Source of the DNA: Niastella sp966212235
GTDB taxonomy: Bacteria; Bacteroidota; Bacteroidia; Chitinophagales; Chitinophagaceae
DNA: 64,000 nt
Direction of reading: 5' to 3'
NCBI GenBank assembly: GCA_966212235.1
Contig: CBIHPP010000010.1
Span: 124,001-188,000, forward strand
Shown piece by piece: positions 53,293-62,533 of this stretch. The position numbers and the translations under genes were made by a program. Numbering within the stretch: position 1 is the stretch's first letter; every line of letters starts with the position of its first letter. Under the pieces are notes generated by a model, which searched no databases, had not been told where the DNA came from, and worked only from the letters and a program-made list of their open reading frames with translations.

Positions 53293-54660
53293 ATGAAAAG
53301 ACTTATCCTGAGCGTGACAGTTTTAGCTCTTACTGTTGCCGCTTGCAAAAAAAATAACGATAAAGGCTTCGACCCCCGTGGTGCACAAGCCGGTACGTTA
53401 GATCTTCCTGAAGCAATAGTACCGCAGATTATTTCATCTGATTTGTTTTTAGATAACGAACATCTTTGGATATTAGATGGAAAAAGTTATGTAACTGGTA
53501 ACCATACACTGGTAATTCAGGAAGGTACACGTATTGAAGCTATCAAGAAATCAACCAATGACTCTGCTTCAGCGCTGATCGTTACCCGTGGCAGCAAACT
53601 GGAAGCTTTAGGTACTTCAGAAGCTCCCATCGTATTTACTTCACACCAGGATGTTGCCGCAACAGGCGACTGGGGTGGTATTGTATTGTTAGGGAAAGCT
53701 CCTTTGAACAGAGAAGATGCTACTATTGAAGGTATCAATCTTCCCAGTGTTCCAGCTGGTGTTGATATCAATTATGGTGGTGGTGGTAAAGGCCTTGGCT
53801 TCCCTGATGATAACTCAGGTACGCTGCAATTTGTTCGTATTGAATATGCCGGCGCTGCTATTGCAACTGATAATGAGCTGAATGGTTTAACCTGCGGTGG
53901 TGTTGGTAATGGTACTACTTTGGACCATATTGAAGTAGCTTATGGCAATGACGATGCGTTTGAATTTTTTGGCGGCACTGTAAATGCAAAATACCTGTTT
54001 GCGCTTGCTCCGGACGATGATGCTTTTGACTTTGACTTTGGTTATTCTGGTCAGATTCAATTTGCAGTTTCTGTATTGAATCCTGCCGAGAACTATTCAG
54101 CTAATCCTAACGGAATTGAAAGCGATAACAATGGTACAGGTGATACAGCATCTCCTTATACCAGACCAGTTATCTCTAACATGACTGTAATTGGTTTAGC
54201 TACAAGTTCACTGGCATCTGCTGAGCCTATCTTAAGTGGTGCTCACTTCCGCAGACGCAGCACATACGATGTACGCAATTCTATCTTTATAGGTTTTCCT
54301 ACTGGTTTAAGGTTAGAATCTGATGTTACACAAGCCAACATTGCCAATTTCAAGAATAACATCATTCAGGGATTTACTTTGGTACTTAATCCCAACAGCC
54401 TTATTGGATCATTGCCTGCCAGCAATACAACTTACCTGGGTGGCGATGCAAACGATAATGTAAACTTATTTGCTCCGTTTAACTACAGCAGCCTTGATTT
54501 CAGACCCAACAGTGGTTCACCTGCTTTAAGTGGTTATGATTTCACTGGTTTGCCAACCGATTTCTTTGAAGTGGTTGACTATCGTGGTGCATTCGGTGAA
54601 TACAACAGCGATCCTACTGTTAACAACTGGTTAGCAGGTTGGACTCAGTTTGTATATTAA
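53293..54660 (+). CDS. Surface lipoprotein, predicted right-handed beta-helix
   Basis: A 455-residue lipoprotein with lipobox ALTVAAC and mature start KKNNDKGFDP. Repeated short strands with Gly/Asn turns (HTLVIQEGTRIEA, SALIVTRGSKLEALGTSEAPIVFTS, GDWGGIVLLGKAP, NSGTLQFVRIEYAGAA, TLDHIEVAYGNDDAFEFFGG) indicate a parallel beta-helix like those of surface adhesins and of T9SS-secreted stalk proteins. It is Asp- and Asn-rich. Several codons look simpler and more uniform (GGT, GCT, ATT) than in its neighbours, which may reflect strong expression. It stands between PorV and a T9SS-type protein. It has its own terminator. Confidence 0.8.
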   Translation: MKRLILSVTVLALTVAACKKNNDKGFDPRGAQAGTLDLPEAIVPQIISSDLFLDNEHLWILDGKSYVTGNHTLVIQEGTRIEAIKKSTNDSASALIVTRGSKLEALGTSEAPIVFTSHQDVAATGDWGGIVLLGKAPLNREDATIEGINLPSVPAGVDINYGGGGKGLGFPDDNSGTLQFVRIEYAGAAIATDNELNGLTCGGVGNGTTLDHIEVAYGNDDAFEFFGGTVNAKYLFALAPDDDAFDFDFGYSGQIQFAVSVLNPAENYSANPNGIESDNNGTGDTASPYTRPVISNMTVIGLATSSLASAEPILSGAHFRRRSTYDVRNSIFIGFPTGLRLESDVTQANIANFKNNIIQGFTLVLNPNSLIGSLPASNTTYLGGDANDNVNLFAPFNYSSLDFRPNSGSPALSGYDFTGLPTDFFEVVDYRGAFGEYNSDPTVNNWLAGWTQFVY

Positions 54661-54695
54661 TCGAAGCCCAATAATTAAAGCTCTTTTTTAAAAAA

Positions 54696-54712
54696 TGAAA
54701 CAGGTAATCTTT
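54696..54712. repeat. Right arm of 17-bp inverted repeat flanking the 53293 gene
   Basis: TGAAACAGGTAATCTTT, exact complement of 53234-53250, located between the stop codon and the terminator hairpin. Confidence 0.75.
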
Positions 54713-54756
54713 AAAAACACCGGGCTTTCCTTCCGAAAAGGATGCCCGGTGTTTTA
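54713..54756 (+). terminator. Rho-independent terminator after the beta-helix gene
   Basis: AAAACACCGGGC pairs perfectly with GCCCGGTGTTTT (12 bp), with an inner CCTT/AAGG continuation. Confidence 0.8.
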
Positions 54757-54942
54757 ACTGGTAACATGAATAACAGACAGGATAAAATGTGCACCGTACC
54801 ACGCTGGTTAGCATGTTGTGTTTTTCGTTTGTCGTTCGATAGAGATTGTTTACCGGTTTTTGGGTTCATACGGTGGACATAGGATACAACAGAACAGCAT
54901 TTTGTTTTAGTCACCTATTTTAAAATCGTATTAAAAAAAGTT

Positions 54943-56364
54943 ATGAAACCCAGATTAATAATACTCATCCTTCTTTTGGCCTCTACAGCAACTTTTGCAC
55001 AGTCTGTTACTGAAGTGCATTTTCCCCAATACATCCAGGGCGTTGGAACTTTCAATACAGCCGAGGATCGTAAAGTACCATTTGTTTGCCGCATGACTGT
55101 AAGCGGTTTATTACCAAATGCAACTTATCGTTTTTTTAACCGCTTTGTAACCACTCCAACCAATACAAGCATAGGCGAAGGCACCTATATTTTGGTAAAA
55201 GACAGTGGTGATTTTGTTCGCATACCATCTGCTACACTGGCCCAGGCTGGTCGTTATGGCGAATTTACAACCGACACTACCGGTTCTTATACCGGCTGGT
55301 TTGCCAGTGAGCCTACTTCATCAAGCGTGTTCAGAACCGGCAACAATGTTTATTTTCGCATGGTGCTGAATAATGGCGCTGGTGGAATTACTGTATCTCA
55401 TCGTATTACTGCACCTGACCCCGTTAAAGTTATCACCTTCGGCACCACTGACACCATTGGTGGTACGGCTTTACGCTGCACGCCGTTAAGAAGAGGCGCT
55501 CCCAAACAGTTCATTTTGTTATATGACAACCTGTTTGCCCAGGGACGTCCCGTAACAGGAACATTCGTTGAAAGCGATGGTACCGACAACAGCATTGCTA
55601 ATGGTTATGCGTCTTTTTATGCTGACAGTGTAAATGGCATTAATAAAGCATGGGGTACTATTATTCCCAATGGCCTTCCCAATGGAATTTTGCATATTGC
55701 CCAGCGCTCGCTGAGCGGCGATCTCTATCGCCTGTACCTGTCGTTCAATGGCAAATGGCCTTCTGTAAACTGGGGTTCTGCCAATACCAAAAATGCTGCC
55801 GGTGGTTTGAATAATGTACTGGTAATAGATGGTTCACGCCTTTCTATCATCAACCTGTGGCTGAATGGCGAAGCTACCGATGACGAAATAATTACTATGG
55901 AGTGGAGCACACCCGAAGAATCGAATGCCCGCGAATACGTAGTTGAAAAATCAACCGACGGCGGCAAAACATTTGCTCCTATCAGCACGCAGCTAACAGC
56001 TGGTCTTAAAGCTATGTACCAGCTTACCGACAAACGTTCAGAAACTACTTCCTTTTACCGGGTAACGCTGTTGGGCAAAGATGGCGCTAAAATCAGCAGT
56101 GATGTACTGGCTGTAAAAGGGGTGATTAAGTTGAATGTTTATCCTAACCCGGTACAAAATCAACTGATCATGCAACACCCGGTTGCTGAAGCTGGTTCTA
56201 CTGTACAATTAGTAGGTATTGACGGTCGCCAGTTGTTTACTCAGAATATTCAAACAGGCGCTGTACAAACAACTATAAACGTAAGCAAATTGATCCCTGG
56301 CAATTACATGGTTGTATTCAACATGAATGGCCAACGTCAAAGCAAGTCGTTTATCAAGAAGTAA
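54943..56364 (+). CDS. Secreted protein with T9SS type A sorting domain
   Basis: A 473-residue exported protein. After a signal peptide ending TFAQ, residues about 20-290 form the domain shared with the 893-residue MBG protein (SVTEVHFPQYIQG, GEGTYILVKDSGDF, SYTGWFASE, GTFVESDGTD, AWGTIIPNGLPNGI). An Ig/FN3-like region follows (WSTPEESNAREYVVEKSTDGGKTF), then the sorting domain: LNVYPNPVQNQLIM, VQLVGIDGRQLFTQ, LIPGNYMVVFNMNGQ and a KSFIKK end. This is a near-textbook T9SS C-terminal domain. It is a likely PorV cargo. Confidence 0.92.
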   Translation: MKPRLIILILLLASTATFAQSVTEVHFPQYIQGVGTFNTAEDRKVPFVCRMTVSGLLPNATYRFFNRFVTTPTNTSIGEGTYILVKDSGDFVRIPSATLAQAGRYGEFTTDTTGSYTGWFASEPTSSSVFRTGNNVYFRMVLNNGAGGITVSHRITAPDPVKVITFGTTDTIGGTALRCTPLRRGAPKQFILLYDNLFAQGRPVTGTFVESDGTDNSIANGYASFYADSVNGINKAWGTIIPNGLPNGILHIAQRSLSGDLYRLYLSFNGKWPSVNWGSANTKNAAGGLNNVLVIDGSRLSIINLWLNGEATDDEIITMEWSTPEESNAREYVVEKSTDGGKTFAPISTQLTAGLKAMYQLTDKRSETTSFYRVTLLGKDGAKISSDVLAVKGVIKLNVYPNPVQNQLIMQHPVAEAGSTVQLVGIDGRQLFTQNIQTGAVQTTINVSKLIPGNYMVVFNMNGQRQSKSFIKK

Positions 56365-56381
56365 TATAATATCATCCTTAC

Positions 56382-56425
56382 AACAATTACCCTGTGGAAC
56401 AATCCTGCTTCACGGGTAATTGTTT
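56382..56425 (+). terminator. Rho-independent terminator
   Basis: AACAATTACCC pairs with GGGTAATTGTT (11 bp), with an inner GTG/CAC continuation, 17 bp after the stop of the T9SS cargo gene. A second hairpin (GCAAAAGGG with CCCTTTGC, 56440-56475) follows directly. Confidence 0.65.
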
Positions 56426-56619
56426 CAAAATAAATAAATGCAAAAGGGCACCTGCTGGTAACAGATACCCTTTGCTTAGTAATTGTTTAAATCATCCGCT
56501 ACAAAAATGAATTTTTCGCTGTTAACAAAAAAATAAAAATAAGATAAAGGGAAAGGAAAAAAACTAAAATACAAGAAACAAGAACCAAAACCAGGAACTC
56601 AGAACCAGGAACTAACAAT

Positions 56620-57924
56620 ATGACTTTTAGTAAAATAATTATATATATACTGCTTTCAACAGCATTGATACCCGGGCCTGCCTGTAGCAAAAAAGACGTG
56701 CCCTGGCAACCAACCGATTCGCTGGGCAAGCTGAATAAATGGGTATACGACAGCATGCAATTGTATTATTTCTGGAGCGCCGAAATACCGGCGAACCCCG
56801 ATTATTCTTTGCCTACACAGGAGTTTTTCAAACAACTGCTATCGCCCAAAGACCGGTTTTCTTACATCAGTAACCGAAGTACCATTGGCCCAACTAAAAC
56901 CTCCCTTGAGCTGTATGGCTTTCATTATGCGTTAGCCGCACATCCTTTTGATGCGCAAAAACTGGTTGGGGTTATCACCTGTGTGGTCCCGAGTAGTAAT
57001 GCCAGTAACAGAGGGTATAAACGAGGTATGTTATTCACTGCGGTGAATGACAAAATTATTACGCCCCAAAACCGTGAAACTGTTATGAAAGCTTTACAGG
57101 CCGAGTCGGTCATGCTGCAACTCGCGGCTTTCAATAATGACCAAACCGCGTTGGTTGATTCGGTCAGGGTAGGGGTGCAAAGCGGTGTTGTTTCACAAAG
57201 GAGCATATACGCAACAAAACTGTTTGAACAGAATGGGAAAAAAACAGGTTACCTGGCTTATTTTCTCTGTGCTGAAAAGGATGATGCCACCCTGTTACAA
57301 AGTATGCAGAAACTGAAGAACGAAGGGGTGTCGGAGTGTATCATCGATTTGCGATACAATCCGGGTGGGAGCGTGGCATCTGCTACCAAACTGGCCGCCA
57401 TGCTGCCAGCCTCTTTTAATCCGAATAATACTTTTATAACCTACCGGGGAAACAAGCATGGCGGAACCGTAAAGCAAACTTTTCAGCAGGCCATTACTTT
57501 TTCGGGAAATGCCAGTGGTAAAAATATGAGCGACCTGCAAGCACGCAATCTTGGATTATCCAGGATTTTCATACTTACGTCTCCTGCCACCGCTTCCGCC
57601 GCCGAATTATTAACCCATAACCTGGCGCCCTATGCTACAGTGATTCGCATTGGAGAAACCACCGTGGGCAAAGATGAAGCGTCGTTTACGATAGAAGATA
57701 AACAAAGTCCCCGACAGGTTGAGTGGTTACTGGCGCCCATCGTTTATAAAATAGCCGATGCTGCTGGTATCGGTGAATACTCAACAGGCCTGGTCCCTCA
57801 CCACCTGGTTGTAGAAACCAGCCGGCTGCCATTGTCACCCATGGGCCAACCCGGCGATTTACCGGTTGATAAAGCGTTGACATTGATTTATGGAAATACT
57901 AATGTGAATGTAACCAGCTTATAG
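56620..57924 (+). CDS. S41-family peptidase, lipoprotein
   Basis: A 434-residue protein with lipobox near GPACS. The N-terminal helical region (LNKWVYDSMQLYYFWSAEIP) is typical of the tail-specific protease group in Bacteroidota; a PDZ-like part at about 95-185 lacks a clear GLGF motif, and the protease core is at about 205-400. The catalytic Ser326 lies in SPATASAAELL and Lys351 in GETTVGKDE, 25 residues apart, as in CtpA-type enzymes. Other S41 features are CIIDLRYNPGGSV. It probably acts at the cell surface or in the periplasm, and its place at the end of the T9SS cluster suggests processing of secreted proteins. Confidence 0.92.
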   Translation: MTFSKIIIYILLSTALIPGPACSKKDVPWQPTDSLGKLNKWVYDSMQLYYFWSAEIPANPDYSLPTQEFFKQLLSPKDRFSYISNRSTIGPTKTSLELYGFHYALAAHPFDAQKLVGVITCVVPSSNASNRGYKRGMLFTAVNDKIITPQNRETVMKALQAESVMLQLAAFNNDQTALVDSVRVGVQSGVVSQRSIYATKLFEQNGKKTGYLAYFLCAEKDDATLLQSMQKLKNEGVSECIIDLRYNPGGSVASATKLAAMLPASFNPNNTFITYRGNKHGGTVKQTFQQAITFSGNASGKNMSDLQARNLGLSRIFILTSPATASAAELLTHNLAPYATVIRIGETTVGKDEASFTIEDKQSPRQVEWLLAPIVYKIADAAGIGEYSTGLVPHHLVVETSRLPLSPMGQPGDLPVDKALTLIYGNTNVNVTSL

Positions 57925-57933
57925 GTATTTGAT

Positions 57934-59244
57934 CTACCAGCGTACTGCTTCAAACTTCCAGCCTGGCGCTACTTTTTGCATTTCTGTTTCATCATCGCGT
58001 TTGGTTAACCCGCATTGTATATAATTCTGGTGTAGCCTGGCCAGCGCCTGTTTATCGAGCTCAACGCCTAAACCTGGCTCTCTGGGAACAGCAATGGCGC
58101 CATCTTCAAAAGTGAAGCGGCCTGCCGTGATCACTTCATCCGATTGCCAGGGATAATGCGTGTCGAGATCGTAGGGCAAATGGGGCAGGGCAGCGCCCAG
58201 GTGAACCATAGCCGCCATCGATATGCCCAGGTGGCTGTTTGAATGCATGGAAAGATGCCGCCCGAACGTAGCGCATATTTTTGATAATTCCATAGACGCC
58301 CGCAACCCTCCCCAGAAATGATGATCGCTGAGAATAATATCTTCAGCGCCTATAGCAACACTGGCTGGTATATCGTCGAAGGAGGTGGTACACATATTAG
58401 TCGCCAATGGTACCTTAAGCGCCTGCCGCACGATCGACATATTTTTTTGACCTCTCGTAGGATCTTCGAGGTATTCAATAACGCCTTCCATTTTACGGCC
58501 GTATTCTATAGACGTTTCGACCGTCCACAAAGCATTCGGATCAATACGTAATGGAATATGCGCACTAAAGGCTTCCCGTAAGGCGAAAATGGCGTCTGTT
58601 TCCTGGGCCGGCTCAAATACGCCGCCTTTTAATTTTATAGAGCGGAATCCAAATTCGGTACACATGGCTTTTGCCTGTTGTACAATACCTTCCGGGTCCA
58701 GTGCTTTGGCCTGACGGGTAGCACTCCATCCCGTAGCATTTTCATCGATGTTAAATCCGAGATCGCCGCCGGCGCCTTCATGTTTGTAAAAAAGATAGGC
58801 GGCAAAGGGGACACGTTCGCGCATCTTACCACCCAGCAGGTCAACCACCGGCAGTCCGGTAATTTTCCCGATGATATCCAGACAGGCTACTTCAATAGCG
58901 CTGAATATATGCACCAGCTTTCGCTGGTCCCAGGGCGTATCGCCGCGTTGTGCTGCCGTTTCTTTGCCAAAATAATTTTCCAGTTCACGGCCAATGCTGT
59001 TTAACTGTACGGGAGATTTCCCGATGATTATATGACGGGCCAATTCAAGCGACTCGTTGATACTTACATTACCCGGAATTTCACTAACGCCCGAAATGTT
59101 ATCATCGGTGATCAGTTCAACAATGGTGCGTAATGCATAGGGCGCATGTAAGCCTGCTGCGTTCAATAAAGGGGGATCTGTAATGGCTATGGGTGTTACG
59201 ATCATTTCCCGGATGCGGGGAGCGTTTTTGAGTTTCATGTTCAT
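57934..59244 (-). CDS. gudD: Glucarate dehydratase
   Basis: A 436-residue enolase-superfamily enzyme. Catalytic features are KLKGGVF (Lys204, Lys206), DPNALW (Asp235), YLEDP (Glu260), ATNMCT, SDHHFWGG (Asp307) and MHSNSHLG (His338), all near the numbering of the E. coli enzyme. It dehydrates D-glucarate (or L-idarate) to 5-keto-4-deoxyglucarate. It is last in the leftward operon of aldolase, transporter and reductase, which together make the standard route to pyruvate and glycerate. Its 3' end lies 10 bp from the convergent protease gene. Confidence 0.95.
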   Translation of the reverse strand: MNMKLKNAPRIREMIVTPIAITDPPLLNAAGLHAPYALRTIVELITDDNISGVSEIPGNVSINESLELARHIIIGKSPVQLNSIGRELENYFGKETAAQRGDTPWDQRKLVHIFSAIEVACLDIIGKITGLPVVDLLGGKMRERVPFAAYLFYKHEGAGGDLGFNIDENATGWSATRQAKALDPEGIVQQAKAMCTEFGFRSIKLKGGVFEPAQETDAIFALREAFSAHIPLRIDPNALWTVETSIEYGRKMEGVIEYLEDPTRGQKNMSIVRQALKVPLATNMCTTSFDDIPASVAIGAEDIILSDHHFWGGLRASMELSKICATFGRHLSMHSNSHLGISMAAMVHLGAALPHLPYDLDTHYPWQSDEVITAGRFTFEDGAIAVPREPGLGVELDKQALARLHQNYIQCGLTKRDDETEMQKVAPGWKFEAVRW

Positions 59245-59301
59245 GTAAGCGTGTATACGTGTATAGGTAAGTTTTAATATAATTTGTTTGGGCTGTATCA
59301 G

Positions 59302-60177
59302 CTATTCTATTCCCGATAATTGTTGTATCAGCCAGGCAATGGCACTGTGGTCCCATTCGCCTTTGCCCTGTGCTATCAAGGCATCCATATGCGCACTAAC
59401 TTGGGCCGTGCCATATAACGGAACAGAAAAATCTTTACCGGCCTGCAGCGCGATATTCATATCTTTTCGATGCAGTTTTATTTTGAAGCCGGGCGTAAAG
59501 TTTTCATCAATGATCCTTTTGCCATGTAAATCGAGTATGCGGCTTTGGGCAAAACCGCCCAGCAGCACTTCACGCATTTTCTCCAGATCGACACCTGCTT
59601 TTTTCGCCAGGGCAAAAGCTTCGCCCACCGCCTGTATGGTCATGCCCACAATCATCTGGTTGCAGGCTTTTGTCATTTGTCCGGCGCCCGCCTCACCAAT
59701 ATGCACAATATTTTTTCCCATTACTTTGAACAGGGGCAGCGCCCGCTCAAAAGCAGTAGCATTACCACCGACCATAATGGAAAGAGAAGCAGATGTAGCG
59801 CCAACCTGTCCGCCCGATACTGGCGCATCCAGCGCTTCAACACCTTTTGATTGTAACAGTTGGTAAATTTCTTTGGCAGCCGATGGCGCTATGGTACTCA
59901 TATCAATAAATAAACTGCCGGGACGTACGCCTTCACTAATTCCGTCGGGGCCTGTTACCAATTCCAGTACTTCGGGCGAATCGGGCAACATGGTGATGAT
60001 GATATCACATTCCTGCGCTATGGCTTTACCGGTAGCAAAGGCTTTGGCGCCTGCTTCCACCAGTTCTGCAGCGGCTTTATTTTTTTTCAATACACAAACA
60101 GGGTAGCCTGCTTTTACCAAATGCAATGCCATGGGCTTACCCATGATGCCTAATCCGATAAATCCTACTTTTTCCAT
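59302..60177 (-). CDS. garR: Tartronate-semialdehyde reductase (2-hydroxy-3-oxopropionate reductase)
   Basis: A 291-residue beta-hydroxyacid dehydrogenase. The NAD(P)-binding motif is GFIGLGIMGKPMA (5-17), the substrate-binding loop DAPVSGGQVGA (about 117-127) and the catalytic Lys is in GAGQMTKACNQM (about 171). It reduces tartronate semialdehyde, released by the aldolase of the same operon, to D-glycerate. The gene lies between the transporter and glucarate dehydratase. Confidence 0.92.
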   Translation of the reverse strand: MEKVGFIGLGIMGKPMALHLVKAGYPVCVLKKNKAAAELVEAGAKAFATGKAIAQECDIIITMLPDSPEVLELVTGPDGISEGVRPGSLFIDMSTIAPSAAKEIYQLLQSKGVEALDAPVSGGQVGATSASLSIMVGGNATAFERALPLFKVMGKNIVHIGEAGAGQMTKACNQMIVGMTIQAVGEAFALAKKAGVDLEKMREVLLGGFAQSRILDLHGKRIIDENFTPGFKIKLHRKDMNIALQAGKDFSVPLYGTAQVSAHMDALIAQGKGEWDHSAIAWLIQQLSGIE

Positions 60178-60221
60178 TATATTTTGATATTTCAGTTTTT
60201 GTATTTTTCTTCATTCTCACA

Positions 60222-61688
60222 TTATACCAGCGGCAACAATTTCGCTGCGATCATAATAATGATCAATCCCGTAAGTCCCATCACCAGCAGCATAGGTGCA
60301 AACGCCCTTAGTGTTTCTCTTTCGGTAAGGTTGCTCATTTTACAAATGAGCCAGAAGCCGGCATCATTCATCCACGGTACCAATTTCGAGCCGCAGCCAA
60401 TGGCCAGCCCTAAATACAATGGATGATAGGGCAAACTGGTATTATGCGCCAACCCCGACAAAATCCCCGAGGCTGTGATCAATGCCACCGTTGCAGATCC
60501 CTGGGCTGTGCGTACAATAGCGGTGATAAAAAATGCCATTGGTATCAAGGCTATCTGGTAATCTTTCGTCCACAAGGCAATGTGTTCACTGATGCCCGTT
60601 TGTTGCAGCATGCCGCCGAAAGCGCCACCCGCGGCAATGATCAGTATAATTCCACCCGCACTGATCACAGCGCCCTGTACAAACGAACTTAAACCGGCCC
60701 TGTTTACTTTCTTATGCACTTTCAGTACTAATAGCGCAATGAGCGCACCGGTGACCAGGGCAATATTTCTGTCGCCCAGGAATTTTATAACCGCTGCCAT
60801 TTTTTGTATAAACAAGGAAGATGACACGGTTTTGGTTTGACCGCCGTGTATTGAGTGCAGCGCTGTATCGGCGCATATAAATACCAATGGTATCAGCAGG
60901 GGCAGAACCGACATCCATAAGGGCGGCAGCGTTTTCGTATCCTGTAACGAAACCGACCTGATATCTTCGAGTTTTGCATCAAGTGAATCTCTTAATTCAA
61001 CAGGCCATTTTTTATTAACCCACACCGCATAGTAATACCCTGCAGTAATGGTAAATAAACCCAGTATTATGCCGGCGATCATCATAGTGCCCATGGAAAT
61101 ATGCATTTCGCTGGCGAGGAACAAGGGACCGGGAGCTGGCGGTACCAGTGAGTTGGCCATAGCCGCTCCGCCGGCGATGCAAAGTATGAACAGCAGGTAA
61201 TTTTTCCCCAGGCGCATGCTCATCGTTTTCGCCAGCGGCGTCATGAGTAATATCACGGCGTCAAAGAACACGGGAACACCCACAAAAAAACTGCTCACCA
61301 AAAAAGCGACCGGTGCTCTCTTTAAACCGGTGAGCCGTAATACCGATCGTACAATACGTTCTGCACCGCCGCTCTCGAGCAGACATTTTCCTATAATGGC
61401 CGCCATGGCTATGATGATGCCTATTTTTGAACAGGTATTGCCAAACTCCAGTGCTACTCTTTCGCCGGAGCTCCGGTTAGCCTGCAGAAGGGCTGCCGCC
61501 GGTGTGGCTCCTTTGCTGAGTGCATATTGTTCCAGAACCGGTACGGGCGTCATAATAGCAACCACCAGTGCGCCTAACAAAAGCGCCAGAAAGGGATGCA
61601 TTTTCAACCCGATAATACCACCGGCTACTATAATAATACCGGTACATATTATTACGGCAGGCTCAGTTAAAAATAAGAGTAACGTCAT
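60222..61688 (-). CDS. GntP-family gluconate/H+ symporter
   Basis: A 488-residue inner-membrane protein with about 12-14 hydrophobic helices. GntP features are FGNTCSKIGIIIAMAAIIGKCL, PVFFDAVILLMTPLAKTM, VPPAPGPLFLASEM and GSATVALITASG. Given its operon it most likely imports glucarate or galactarate rather than gluconate. Its start overlaps the end of the aldolase gene by 4 bp (translational coupling). Confidence 0.92.
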   Translation of the reverse strand: MTLLLFLTEPAVIICTGIIIVAGGIIGLKMHPFLALLLGALVVAIMTPVPVLEQYALSKGATPAAALLQANRSSGERVALEFGNTCSKIGIIIAMAAIIGKCLLESGGAERIVRSVLRLTGLKRAPVAFLVSSFFVGVPVFFDAVILLMTPLAKTMSMRLGKNYLLFILCIAGGAAMANSLVPPAPGPLFLASEMHISMGTMMIAGIILGLFTITAGYYYAVWVNKKWPVELRDSLDAKLEDIRSVSLQDTKTLPPLWMSVLPLLIPLVFICADTALHSIHGGQTKTVSSSLFIQKMAAVIKFLGDRNIALVTGALIALLVLKVHKKVNRAGLSSFVQGAVISAGGIILIIAAGGAFGGMLQQTGISEHIALWTKDYQIALIPMAFFITAIVRTAQGSATVALITASGILSGLAHNTSLPYHPLYLGLAIGCGSKLVPWMNDAGFWLICKMSNLTERETLRAFAPMLLVMGLTGLIIIMIAAKLLPLV

Positions 61689-62470
61689 GGCGTGCCTGTT
61701 TTTCCTGCGCTTCTCAATGTTTGCAAGGTACTGGCCATGTTGCGCGCGGCATCAGCCACAAAAGTGGCATCGGCCCCGCAGGCGAGCATACGAATGCCCA
61801 TGCTGCTGTAGCGGGCATATTCACCGGGATTAAAGAATAAAATGCCGGTTGCCTTGCCTGCCTTATTGGCGGCATTCACCGTTACTTTTACCGCATCAAT
61901 GAACAGCGGATGATCGAACTGGCCAAAGATGCCGAGTGCCATGGTTAAATCGGCAGGACCAATAAACAACACATCGATGCCATCAAGTGCGGCAATTTCA
62001 TCAAGGTGAGCAAGCACTTCGGCGGTTTCTATCTGTACAATGCCAACTATATTTTCTTTTGCCTGCTGATAATAGTTTTGAAAATTTTGTCCGAATGAAG
62101 TGGCCCTAACCATTTTGGCAACACCCCGGGTGCCATCGGGTGGATAATGCAATCCACTGGCGACAGCAGCCGCTTCTGCGATATTGGTGATGCGTGGGCA
62201 CATAATGCCTTCGGCGCCCATATCCAGTATGCGATGTATTCGTTGCCGCTGTGTGCTTTCGATACGTACAATAGCAGCGGCCGGTGTATGTTCAAGCGCC
62301 TGCAACTGGTGGTATGCATCTTTTTCGGTTCCCGCGCCATGCTCAAGGTCTATCAGCACCCAGTCGAATCCTGACAACCCTACAATCTCTGCGGTTACCG
62401 CACTGCCTAAATTCAGCCAGCAGCCATGCAGGGTGGCGCCCTGTTGCAGTTGTTTTTTTAAATTCTTCAT
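61685..62470 (-). CDS. garL: HpcH/HpaI-family aldolase, 2-dehydro-3-deoxyglucarate aldolase type
   Basis: A 261-residue class II (metal-dependent) aldolase. Conserved segments are WLNLGSAVTAEIVGLSGFDWVLIDLEHG, MGAEGIMCPRITN, VQIETAEVLAHLDEIAALDGIDVLFIGPADL (metal-binding Glu and Asp). The first six residues of a signal are absent, so it is cytoplasmic. It splits 5-keto-4-deoxyglucarate into pyruvate and tartronate semialdehyde. As first gene of the leftward operon it follows a candidate operator at 62509. The name rests on operon context; a 4-hydroxy-2-oxoheptanedioate aldolase is the main alternative. Confidence 0.88.
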   Translation of the reverse strand: MKNLKKQLQQGATLHGCWLNLGSAVTAEIVGLSGFDWVLIDLEHGAGTEKDAYHQLQALEHTPAAAIVRIESTQRQRIHRILDMGAEGIMCPRITNIAEAAAVASGLHYPPDGTRGVAKMVRATSFGQNFQNYYQQAKENIVGIVQIETAEVLAHLDEIAALDGIDVLFIGPADLTMALGIFGQFDHPLFIDAVKVTVNAANKAGKATGILFFNPGEYARYSSMGIRMLACGADATFVADAARNMASTLQTLRSAGKTGTP

Positions 62471-62508
62471 ATGACAATTTACCCTGGTAAAGGAAAATCT
62501 AAATTAAA

Positions 62509-62533
62509 GAGATATAATTTACGTAATTATCTC
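62509..62533. promoter_or_regulatory. Candidate operator upstream of the glucarate operon
   Basis: GAGATA and TATCTC arms flank a palindromic TTACGTAA, 39 bp before the aldolase start codon; a second small inverted repeat TTTACC-CT-GGTAAA is at 62478-62491. These are suitable targets for a dimeric regulator, for example of the GntR family, but no regulator gene lies nearby. Confidence 0.35.
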
